Positions 1-5,072 of a stretch of 8,918 nt of DNA are shown piece after piece. Under the pieces are notes generated by a model. The model had not been told where the DNA came from. It ran no database searches and saw only the letters and a list, made by a program, of their open reading frames with translations. The stretch spans positions 1 to 8,918 of the forward strand of contig JACCYY010000013.1 in NCBI GenBank assembly GCA_013696235.1, written 5' to 3'. The stretch's first letter is position 1. Each line of letters opens with the position of its first letter. The DNA is from Sporichthyaceae bacterium (GTDB lineage: Bacteria > Actinomycetota > Actinomycetes > JACCYY01). A program made the position numbers and the translations under genes.

Positions 1-217
1 CGGCGATGTTCAGCAGGTTCACCGTTCCCGGCAGCACGAGCCCGACCACGACACCGAGGCTCAGGATGATCATCCAGGCGGTCTTCGTGAGCTTGCCGGC
101 TGCCTCGAACGCCTGAGGCGGACGCCGTATGGCATCCACGAGGGCAAACAGTCGGGTGCCGAGGCTGGCCAGGAACAGCAGGGAGTTGAGCAAGGTCATG
201 CCTTCGGTGATCCCCAT
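1..217 (-). CDS. DUF2516 family small membrane protein (N-terminal part, cut by window edge)
   Basis: The visible 72 residues begin MGITEGMTLLNSLLFLASLG, a hydrophobic helix. They continue with an ALVDAIRRP segment, a short basic loop with the AFEAAGKLTKTAW motif, and a second hydrophobic helix (MIILSLGVVVGLVLPGTV). This order (helix, LVDA-RRP, AF-A-KLTK-W, helix) is what I know of the DUF2516 family, including M. tuberculosis Rv0476. Function is unknown in the family. I chose the ATG at 217 because a -10-like TATGCT ends 6 bases before it, suggesting a leaderless mRNA. A second in-frame ATG lies 6 codons on, at 199. The C-terminus is outside the window. In mycobacteria this gene directly follows hbhA; here the hbhA homologue is about 3.6 kb upstream. 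Confidence 0.75.
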   Translation of the reverse strand, partial: MGITEGMTLLNSLLFLASLGTRLFALVDAIRRPPQAFEAAGKLTKTAWMIILSLGVVVGLVLPGTVNLLNIA

Positions 218-223
218 CGGGCG

Positions 224-252
224 AGCATAGGTCGCTCCGACTGACCGTCGCC
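224..252 (-). promoter_or_regulatory. Putative leaderless promoter of the DUF2516 gene
   Basis: On the minus strand, TATGCT (224-229) fits the actinobacterial -10 pattern TANNNT and ends exactly 6 bases before the ATG at 217. Transcription would therefore start at or next to the A of the start codon. A weak -35-like GGCGAC (247-252) is 17 bases further upstream. There is no Shine-Dalgarno sequence suited to the 217 ATG, which agrees with leaderless translation. This is inference from spacing. Confidence 0.45.
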
Positions 253-394
253 CCCTCCCGGCCCTCGCCGACCCGCCCGCGCGCGTCGTCGACCGGATAC
301 CGCTATCGCGTCGGGCGGCGCGACCAGCGGTGGACGGCGAGTTCCGCGACGCGATCAGCCCGGCGTAGGACACCTTCGTATCGTCGAGTGCGTG

Positions 395-1114
395 TCACTT
401 CACGGTGAAGGTGACCTCGGTGAGGGTCTGGTTGCCGCTGGCCTCGATGGCCAGCACCTCTGCCTTGTACTCGGTCCCGCCCTGGAGGAACTCTTTCGGG
501 ACCCGGAACTTGCGCGCCGAAGGCACGAGATCGGCCTGGAGCGAACGGGTGCCGTCCTCCCGAACGACGATGACCTGGTAGCCGACGATGTGAACACCAG
601 GCGGCGTCTGTGCTGACGGTTCCCACCGAATCATGAGCGCGGCGGCCGACACCTGCCCCCCGTCCTCGGGCTTGAGGATTGTCGGCCCGGCCGGGAAGTC
701 GTGTGTGAGCGGGACCTCGCTCCGCAGCTTCGTGCCGTCGACGAGGGTGCCCGTGAACACGTAGTCCCCCTCTGGGAACAGCTTCTTGAACTCCTCGAGG
801 GGAAACTCGTCGAACGGCGGCTCGCTGCTCTCCGAGAACAGCTCGGTGAGGCCGTAGTCCTCGAGCGGCCCAGTGGCCTGGAGGTCGATCATGAGGGCAC
901 CAGCGGGGTTGACGATCTTGATCTCGTTCCAGGCCTCATCGTCGAGGAACGTCTGCAGCCCGGCATCGCCGTCGGTTGCGTTGATCTCGACCTTGAGGTC
1001 GGCGGCCTTGAAGGGTCTGGTGCGCTCGAGGGTGGCCGCGCTGGCGCCGGGCAGGTATACGAGGCCCCCGACGCAGGCGAGGAGGGCAATGGCGATCAGG
1101 CCGGGACGCTTCAT
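395..1114 (-). CDS. Secreted fibronectin type III domain protein
   Basis: This is a 239-residue protein. Residues 1-26 look like a signal peptide: MKRP, a hydrophobic core (LIAIALLACVGGLVYLPG) and an A-S-A cleavage site before residue 27. A Cys at 14 follows LLA, but it sits early within the hydrophobic stretch, so a lipoprotein is less likely. Residues about 38-142 form an acidic beta-rich domain starting LKVEINATDGDAGLQTFLDD; I recall similar sequences in secreted proteins of many bacteria, without known function. Residues about 144-238 read as an FN3 domain: P-x-I-L-x-P, a core W164, G-Y-Q-V-I-V, Y216-K-A-E-V-L-A, and a terminal T-F-T-V. The start is well supported by AAGGAG 8 bases before the ATG. 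It lies 120 bases downstream of the anti-sigma candidate on the same strand, so it may belong to the same regulon and be an extracytoplasmic effector. That link is inference. Confidence 0.7.
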   Translation of the reverse strand: MKRPGLIAIALLACVGGLVYLPGASAATLERTRPFKAADLKVEINATDGDAGLQTFLDDEAWNEIKIVNPAGALMIDLQATGPLEDYGLTELFSESSEPPFDEFPLEEFKKLFPEGDYVFTGTLVDGTKLRSEVPLTHDFPAGPTILKPEDGGQVSAAALMIRWEPSAQTPPGVHIVGYQVIVVREDGTRSLQADLVPSARKFRVPKEFLQGGTEYKAEVLAIEASGNQTLTEVTFTVK

Positions 1115-1181
1115 GGAGAGGTCTCCTTCTCTGCGGCACCGCGCCTTGCGGCGGTGGACGCCCCCAACCCACCATGCAGAT

Positions 1182-1201
1182 GCTGAATCGCGGCTGAATC
1201 G
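1182..1201 (-). promoter_or_regulatory. Direct repeat upstream of the FN3 gene, possible activator site
   Basis: GCTGAATCG occurs twice on the plus strand (1182-1190 and 1193-1201), with an 11-base period. On the minus strand it reads CGATTCAGC twice and lies 68-87 bases before the FN3 gene start, within the 120-base gap. Direct repeats spaced by about one helical turn are typical of OmpR/PhoP-type response regulator sites. The downstream CATGGT could be a weak -10. No binding protein can be named. Confidence 0.35.
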
Positions 1202-1234
1202 AGTCGTCGACCGACGCCACCACGAGCGGGGCGA

Positions 1235-2008
1235 CTAGTTCTGCGAGCCGATCGGTCCGGCGTACAGCACCTGTGCAGCGTCGATCACCCGGATGCTGGG
1301 ATGGCCCCAAGGACCGGACTGGCTGATGTCGACGACTGCGATGCCGTCCGTGGTTGCGGACACACCCTCGCCGTACGAGGGGTCGGCACCGCCCGACCAC
1401 TCCATCGTCCAACCGGAACCGGGCGGTGTGACGAGGACGAGCGTGTCCTGGTAGCTCGCCTCACTGTGCTGCTCGTCGTCCGTGAAGAGGTTGAAGGACA
1501 GATGTGTCAGCGACTCCGGAGCTGGTATGTCCCGCATCACCGCCAGCGAGGGGGTCGCCCCGGCCACCACGGCTAGGCGGCGTCCGCCGGTGCCGTCCGT
1601 GCCAACCAGCACCGCCCCGCGACCGGTGGCGAGGGTGTCCGCCCACAGCACGCGGATGTCACTGTGCGCGGGCGCGCCCGGGCTTGCGGCGTCCCATGCA
1701 GCTGCCGCGGCACCCGCGAATCGGGGGTCTCCCCCGAGCCCGCCCCGCGGCGCCCAGGACTCGTAGGGGGCCGCCACGGCCGCCGCGGGCGGGGAGCTCA
1801 CTCCCGTCGCGTCTGGGTCTTGAACGATCGTGGGTACGGCCAGCGCCAGACCGGCTGCGGCGAGCACGCCTGCCCCGACGGTGACCGTTCGTCGGGCCCG
1901 GTGTCGCTGCACGACCGCGTCGACCTTGGCCCGGGCGTCAGGGTGCATGGTCACCGTCGTCGCCTCGGCGGCGAAGGTCTCGCGGAGAAGATCTTCTGTC
2001 CGGGTCAT
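1235..2008 (-). CDS. Single-pass membrane protein, candidate anti-sigma factor for the adjacent SigE-family sigma
   Basis: This 257-residue protein has a short charged N-terminus (1-40, with helical EDLLRETFAAEA and ARAKVDAVVQRHRARR). One transmembrane helix follows (about 41-62, TVTVGAGVLAAAGLALAVPT), then a roughly 195-residue extracytoplasmic part rich in Gly, Ala and Ser that ends in beta-like strands. There are no cysteines and no HxxxCxxC motif, so it is not a zinc (ZAS) anti-sigma factor. The assignment rests on position: it starts 4 bases after the sigma stop codon (TGA-N4-ATG), so translation is probably coupled, and SigE-family sigma genes commonly precede single-pass membrane proteins. 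The topology (basic cytoplasmic stub, helix, outer sensor part) fits an anti-sigma or sensor role. Direct evidence for sigma binding is not visible, and it could be a regulated membrane protein instead. Confidence 0.6.
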   Translation of the reverse strand: MTRTEDLLRETFAAEATTVTMHPDARAKVDAVVQRHRARRTVTVGAGVLAAAGLALAVPTIVQDPDATGVSSPPAAAVAAPYESWAPRGGLGGDPRFAGAAAAAWDAASPGAPAHSDIRVLWADTLATGRGAVLVGTDGTGGRRLAVVAGATPSLAVMRDIPAPESLTHLSFNLFTDDEQHSEASYQDTLVLVTPPGSGWTMEWSGGADPSYGEGVSATTDGIAVVDISQSGPWGHPSIRVIDAAQVLYAGPIGSQN

Positions 2009-2012
2009 CTGG

Positions 2013-2519
2013 TCATCCCGTCGTCGTGGCCATGTCGATGGGTTTGGGTGTGCCGGGGCTGGCCGGCCGTCGAAGGCTGGCCAACGCCTTGGAGTGCTGG
2101 CTCTTGACCGTCCCGAGTGAGCATCCGAGCAGTGCGGCGGTCTGCGACTCGGTCAGGTCCTCGTAGTACCGGAGCACGAGTACCGCCCGCTGCCGGCGAG
2201 GCAGCCGCGCGAGGGCCTGCCACATCTCGTCCCGCTCGGCGTGGGCCGCGGTGAAGTCTGCTCCGGCGCTGTCGGGTACGGCGGCGACGCTGACCTCGCG
2301 GGCTCGTAGCCGTTGCCGCCAGTTGATCGTGCTGTTGACGAGGATCCGTCTCGCGTAAGCCTCCGGAGCGCCACCGGACACGCGCGGCCAGTGCACGAGC
2401 AGGCGCGCCATCGCGTTCTGGAAGAGGTCCTCGGCGAGGTCGCGGTCACCACAGATCAGATACGCCGCCCGCAGCAGCGCCGGCCCCCGCGATGCCATGA
2501 ACTCGTCGTAGCCGTCCAC
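2013..2519 (-). CDS. ECF sigma factor, SigE family
   Basis: This RNA polymerase sigma-70 family subunit of the extracytoplasmic-function type has 168 residues. Region 2 spans about 8-72 (FMASRGPALLRAAYLICGD, DLAEDLFQNAMARLL, HWPRV, AYARRILVNSTINWRQR). Region 4 spans about 98-150 (ALARLPRRQRAVLVLRYYEDLTE, then helix-turn-helix ALLGCSLGTVKSQHSKALASL). The LRAAYLICGDRDLAEDL and LPRRQRAVLVLRYYEDLTE signatures are those of the Streptomyces-type SigE family. I chose the GTG at 2519 because AGGAG lies 6 bases before it and the resulting length fits the family. An upstream GTG at 2600 adds 27 residues unlike any sigma N-terminus, and an ATG at 2498 is also in frame but has no comparable Shine-Dalgarno. 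The candidate anti-sigma gene follows 4 bases after the stop. A GGCAACC (2574-2580) and GGTCTC (2552-2557) pair, 16 bases apart, could be an ECF-type autoregulated promoter. Confidence 0.88.
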   Translation of the reverse strand: MDGYDEFMASRGPALLRAAYLICGDRDLAEDLFQNAMARLLVHWPRVSGGAPEAYARRILVNSTINWRQRLRAREVSVAAVPDSAGADFTAAHAERDEMWQALARLPRRQRAVLVLRYYEDLTESQTAALLGCSLGTVKSQHSKALASLRRPASPGTPKPIDMATTTG

Positions 2520-2774
2520 GAACCTCTCCTCGCTGGCCGCTATCACACCAAGAGACCCCACAACGGCGCCGATGGTTGCCCGATCGGACCGGAACAACAC
2601 CGCACAGACGAAGTAACCCGTCCGCCTGGCTTCGGCTGAGCGTCGTACTCGGCCTCCAGAGGAGGACGGCGACGTCTCGCTCGAAGTTGCGCAGTTGGTC
2701 TGAGCACTCGCGGCGCGGATCGATGAGCGGGTCCGACTCGTCTCGGTTGATCCCTTGTCGTGCTGCTCGACGGG
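2520..2774. other. Intergenic region upstream of sigma gene with a possible coding remnant
   Basis: This 255-base gap separates the four-helix membrane protein from the sigma factor. On the minus strand, one frame is open from about 2774 to 2600 and reads like protein (for example NRDESDPLIDPRRECSDQL followed by RNFERDVAVLLWRP). It has no plausible start codon and overlaps the end of the membrane protein gene out of frame. It may be a decayed gene fragment or chance. Nearer the sigma gene lies the candidate ECF promoter mentioned there. I see no hairpin of note. Confidence 0.25.
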
Positions 2775-3140
2775 TTATGGCGTCTCGGCCGCCGGTGCCG
2801 CTGAACGCATCTGACTGATCAGGACACCGACGATGACCACGATTGCGACGGGGGTCATGAAGATGATCCAGAACCAGATCGCGGCCAGCGCAGCGCCGAG
2901 GACAATGAGCGCGTTGCCAAGTTGACGCGCCTGCAGCCGACTCCGAAGTCCCAGCGCGAGTGCGCAGGCGCCAACAAGAGAGAGCGAGACACCAGCAGCC
3001 GTACTTTCGGCGTCCAGGAGATTAGATGTGCCTTCTCCAAAGAGGAACGCGGCGGCTACACCGAGTTGCGCGAGCACCAACAATGCCGCCAATGGAGCCC
3101 ACCAAGCTTGCTTGAGGACATGCACTATCCGGCCTTCCAT
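2775..3140 (-). CDS. Small four-helix integral membrane protein, function unknown
   Basis: This 121-residue protein is mostly hydrophobic. Helices lie at about 13-35 (WWAPLAALLVLAQLGVAAAF), 46-65 (STAAGVSLSLVGACALALGL), and a long stretch at 77-110 that is probably two helices broken at Pro97 (NALIVLGAALAAIWFWIIF, then VAIVVIVGVLI). The loop between helices 2 and 3 is basic (RSRLQARQ), placing it in the cytoplasm. The start is uncertain: ATG at 3140 lacks a good Shine-Dalgarno, while GTG at 3125 has GGAAGG 7 bases upstream and removes five residues. It lies 31 bases after the VOC gene on the same strand, so cotranscription is likely. About 40 percent of its first 50 codons end in A or T by hand count, clearly more than in the neighbours, which suggests foreign origin. 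I do not recognise a named family. Confidence 0.65.
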   Translation of the reverse strand: MEGRIVHVLKQAWWAPLAALLVLAQLGVAAAFLFGEGTSNLLDAESTAAGVSLSLVGACALALGLRSRLQARQLGNALIVLGAALAAIWFWIIFMTPVAIVVIVGVLISQMRSAAPAAETP

Positions 3141-3171
3141 CTGGCTCGCGTAGGAGTCAGCGGGTTTCCAG

Positions 3172-3564
3172 TCAGCTGCTCGGGAGGCCCTCGTCGAGAC
3201 ACATGATGTTGCCTTCGCTGTCCTTGAACCACGCCGCACGGCCCATGCCTTCGATGGAGGCGATGTCGTCCTTCCACTCAACGCCCGGCATGTCGTACAC
3301 CTCGAATGCAATCCCCTTGGCCTTGAGGTCACGGACCTCTGCCTCGATGTCGTCGACGTGCCACTGGGCGATGGTGTGGCCCGCCTTGCCGGCGAAGTCG
3401 GTCTCATAGATGTTGAACGAGGTCCCGCCTGCGGTTCTGTACGCAAGCGCCTGGCCCCCGTACTCGGCCGACGGCTCTACCCCGAGTTTCGTGGCGTAGA
3501 ACTCGCGCGCCCTCTTCAGGTCGGCTGCGGGGATGTTGGCTTCGACCTTGCTGTCGTTGAGCAT
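3172..3564 (-). CDS. VOC family protein (glyoxalase/bleomycin resistance fold)
   Basis: This is a 130-residue protein, a normal length for a two-module VOC protein. Module one (about 4-55) has the hallmark IPAADLKRAREFYATKLGVE and ends FNIYE. Module two (about 62-125) has AQWHVDDIEAEVRDLKAKGI and the end signature RAAWFKDSEGNIMCLDE, where F-x-D-x-x-G-N is characteristic. The start at 3564 is supported by AAAAGGAG 8 bases upstream; longer in-frame starts have no such site. I cannot identify a full metal-binding triad: a Glu sits where the first His is expected, so a lyase or dioxygenase activity cannot be assigned. This subgroup is common in soil actinobacteria and is often annotated as glyoxalase without a known substrate. 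It is the first gene after a clear promoter (3620-3647) and probably shares an operon with the membrane protein downstream. Confidence 0.85.
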   Translation of the reverse strand: MLNDSKVEANIPAADLKRAREFYATKLGVEPSAEYGGQALAYRTAGGTSFNIYETDFAGKAGHTIAQWHVDDIEAEVRDLKAKGIAFEVYDMPGVEWKDDIASIEGMGRAAWFKDSEGNIMCLDEGLPSS

Positions 3565-3619
3565 GCGGTTTGCTCCTTTTGGAGACTCTGTCGCAGCGCC
3601 CACAGTGGTGGCGCCTCGC

Positions 3620-3647
3620 AGACTAGTCCGCTCAGCACCTATTGCAA
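3620..3647 (-). promoter_or_regulatory. Sigma-A type promoter of the VOC gene, with a GCTTGCAA half-site
   Basis: On the minus strand, TTGCAA (3642-3647), a 16-base spacer and TAGTCT (3620-3625, fits TANNNT) form the best housekeeping-type promoter in the window. It would give a 5' leader of roughly 50 bases. The -35 lies inside GCTTGCAA, the same eight bases as one half of the palindrome in the xre promoter at 5057-5072. Confidence 0.5.
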
Positions 3648-3738
3648 GCCCCTCTGGTGTGCAGGCAGATCGCTTGGAGGCTGGTCGACTCCTCCACACA
3701 TCTCATTCAGCGATGTTCGTGCTTACGCCGCGCTCTGC

Positions 3739-3780
3739 GCAGCACGAGGCTGACCGTTGTCGGTGCGGGCCTCGTGTTGT
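3739..3780 (-). terminator. Hairpin without U-tract downstream of the hbhA-like gene
   Basis: CACGAGGC (3743-3750) pairs perfectly with GCCTCGTG (3769-3776), and pairing continues outward with one mismatch or wobble. The 18-base loop itself contains ACCG-TTGT-CGGT, a second small stem. It lies 36 bases beyond the hbhA stop codon, before the VOC promoter. No run of T follows, which is usual for actinobacterial intrinsic terminators. The rest of the 251-base gap (3565-3815) holds the VOC promoter and no credible gene. Confidence 0.5.
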
Positions 3781-3815
3781 ACGGGGGGTCGTGCCCTTGA
3801 GCCCTGGTCGCTCGG

Positions 3816-4505
3816 CTACTTCGCGGCGGTCCCCGGCTTCCTGGCGGCCGGCTTCCTGGCGGCCGTTTTCCGGGGGCTGGCGGCGCGCTTCGTCGCGCTG
3901 GTGCTCTGCTTCGGGCTGGCGTTGGTCTTCCTCGAGCTGGTGCGCTTTGGGGCGGAGGTCGCATCGGCCGGCGCGCCAATCGAACCGGTCTTGGTCACGG
4001 CGGCGTTCGTCGCGGCGGTCGCTGCCGACGTCGCCTTGCGTGCCGACGTGGCCGTCGCCTTGGCCCGGCTGCTCGTCGCCGCGCCCGCCTTGCGGGCTGT
4101 CGTCGTGGTCGTCTTGGCAGAGCGGACCGTGTTCTGGATCTGCTCACCGAGCTCCTGGCTCGCGGCCTGTCGACGGACCCGCCCGACCAGCGTCGCGCCC
4201 CGCCGGGCCAGGCCGTCGTAGGTCCGGTTGGCTCGGGCAGCCGAGTCGACGACCACGCCCTGGGCGTGATCGGGCAGCCCGACGACCGCACCGCGGACCC
4301 CGTCGACGGTGGCGCTCATCCGGGCCGGCAATGCCGACGGCTGGAACCGGACTGACTGCAGCGCGCGCTGCTGAGCCGCGACGGTCGTCCGAACGCGTTC
4401 GACGAACAGGTCACCGGCGCCAGCGACTGCGTGCAGCGGTTTCGGGCCGATGAGGGCCGCGCGGGCGTCCGCGACCGTGCGGCGGATCTCGGTGGTGATC
4501 GACAT
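3816..4505 (-). CDS. HbhA-like protein (heparin-binding hemagglutinin homologue) with basic Ala/Lys/Arg tail
   Basis: This is a 229-residue protein. The helical N-terminal half (about 20-130) parallels mycobacterial HbhA (Rv0475): PLHAVAGAGDLFVERVR matches its LLAALGAADLA region, and YDGLARRGATLVGRVRRQ matches its YNELVERGEAALERLRSQ segment. Residues about 131-229 are a low-complexity basic tail of A, K, R, T, S and P, ending AARKPAARKPGTAAK. This is the counterpart of the KKAAP repeats that bind heparin in M. tuberculosis and of histone H1-like tails. There is no signal peptide, as in HbhA. The start is supported by AGGAG 7 bases upstream, and its ATG overlaps the regulator's stop by one base (TGATG), so translation is coupled. 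The gene order regulator then hbhA is conserved with M. tuberculosis. In a non-pathogen the protein is more likely an envelope, lipid-inclusion or nucleoid-associated protein than an adhesin; this is inference. Confidence 0.75.
   Translation of the reverse strand: MSITTEIRRTVADARAALIGPKPLHAVAGAGDLFVERVRTTVAAQQRALQSVRFQPSALPARMSATVDGVRGAVVGLPDHAQGVVVDSAARANRTYDGLARRGATLVGRVRRQAASQELGEQIQNTVRSAKTTTTTARKAGAATSSRAKATATSARKATSAATAATNAAVTKTGSIGAPADATSAPKRTSSRKTNASPKQSTSATKRAASPRKTAARKPAARKPGTAAK
3835..3864. repeat. Two tandem copies of a 15-bp repeat in the hbhA-like tail
   Basis: GGCTTCCTGGCGGCC occurs twice back to back (3835-3849, 3850-3864) in frame, encoding AARKP twice near the C-terminus. 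Perfect tandem units in this place recall the KKAAP-type repeats of mycobacterial HbhA and could change copy number by slippage. Confidence 0.8.
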
Positions 4506-5035
4506 CAGGTGTCTCCTCGGGTGGTCGTGGCGGTCTGGCGCTTCGGCTTCGATGCTGGCTTCGATCGACCGGCGCCGGCCGCTGGCTTGGTCGTGCTGGT
4601 GCTCGGGCTGGGGTTCGGCGGAGTCGCGCTGACGTGCTCTCCGACCGGGTCGTCATCCACGTGATCACCGCTCGTCTGGACCGCGTCGCCGTGGATGTTC
4701 TCGGCCCGGAACGATCGGTAGATCTCGAGCAGCATCCGCTTCTGGCGCTCGGTGAGCGCGGGGTCGGCGAGCAATGCTGACTCGACCGCGAGCTCGCCCT
4801 CGGTCCGCTCCTCGAGGATGCCGGCCTGGACGTAGAGCTGCTCGGCGGAGATTCGCAGGCCCTTGGCGATCTGCTGGAGGATCTCCGCGCTCGGCCGGCG
4901 CAAGCCGCGCTCGATCTGGCTCAGGTACGGGTTCGAGACGCCGGCCTGCTCGGCCAGCTGACGCAGGGACAGCTGCGCGCTCTTGCGCTGCGTGCGCAGG
5001 AACTCACCGAGTGGTCCGACTTTGATCGGGGGCAT
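4505..5035 (-). CDS. XRE-family transcriptional regulator, Rv0474-like
   Basis: This is a 176-residue protein. Residues about 9-64 are a Cro/CI-type helix-turn-helix: LGEFLRTQRKSAQLSLRQLA, then EQAGVSNPYLSQIERGLRRP with recognition helix near 35-44, then SAEILQQIAKGLRISAEQLY. VQAGILEE and DPALTERQKRMLLEIYRSF (about 91-109) continue the similarity I recall to M. tuberculosis Rv0474. Beyond residue 115 the protein differs: an acidic patch (DHVDDDP) is followed by a 40-residue Pro/Ser/Thr/Lys tail, longer than Rv0474. The ATG at 5035 has no Shine-Dalgarno; a leaderless start is proposed from the promoter spacing. It is cotranscribed with the hbhA-like gene (TGATG overlap) and divergent from the MFS exporter, so control of both is plausible. 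A palindrome over its own -35 suggests autorepression. Confidence 0.9.
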   Translation of the reverse strand: MPPIKVGPLGEFLRTQRKSAQLSLRQLAEQAGVSNPYLSQIERGLRRPSAEILQQIAKGLRISAEQLYVQAGILEERTEGELAVESALLADPALTERQKRMLLEIYRSFRAENIHGDAVQTSGDHVDDDPVGEHVSATPPNPSPSTSTTKPAAGAGRSKPASKPKRQTATTTRGDT

Positions 5036-5041
5036 GCATCG

Positions 5042-5070
5042 ATGCTGGCACAGAGTGCTTGCAGTTGCAA
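5042..5070 (-). promoter_or_regulatory. Putative leaderless promoter of the xre-hbhA operon
   Basis: On the minus strand, TTGCAA (5065-5070), a 17-base spacer and CAGCAT (5042-5047) are followed by 6 bases and then the ATG at 5035. The -10 matches TANNNT only at A and T, so it is weak. The absence of a Shine-Dalgarno and the exact spacing favour a leaderless transcript. Confidence 0.4.
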
Positions 5071-5072
5071 GC
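5057..5072. promoter_or_regulatory. Palindromic operator candidate GCTTGCA-N2-TGCAAGC
   Basis: This is a perfect 7+7 inverted repeat with a 2-base centre, in the 82-base gap between the divergent xre and MFS genes. A further G/C pair lies one base beyond each end (5055 and 5074). It covers the -35 of the inferred xre promoter. On the plus strand it also overlaps TTGCAG (5060-5065), 17 bases before a weak TACTCC that could serve the MFS gene. Its size and symmetry suit a dimeric XRE regulator, most simply the product of the adjacent gene. Confidence 0.55.

Noticed and set aside
196..228. Ten-codon open frame (MLARWGSPKA) on the minus strand with GGAG before it, ending ATGA over a later in-frame ATG of the DUF2516 gene; a possible leader peptide.
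   Set aside because: The TATGCT -10 placement predicts transcription starting at 217, downstream of this ATG, so the leader would not be transcribed. ATGA overlaps arise easily by chance.
303..398. Thirty-one-codon GTG frame on the minus strand whose start overlaps the FN3 gene stop (GTGA).
   Set aside because: No Shine-Dalgarno at a workable distance and an Arg-rich composition typical of random GC-rich frames. The 218-394 gap shows no other gene.
1137..1156. Hairpin CACCGC/GCGGTG in the leader of the FN3 gene, considered as an attenuator or terminator of the sigma operon.
   Set aside because: Only six pairs with an eight-base loop, no T-run, and hairpins of this size are common at this GC content.
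3996..4291. Long Arg- or Pro-rich open frames on either strand across the hbhA-like gene and similar ones across the MFS gene.
   Set aside because: They are out-of-frame readings of high-GC genes. The HbhA and MFS frames have recognised homology and ribosome sites or coherent membrane helices.
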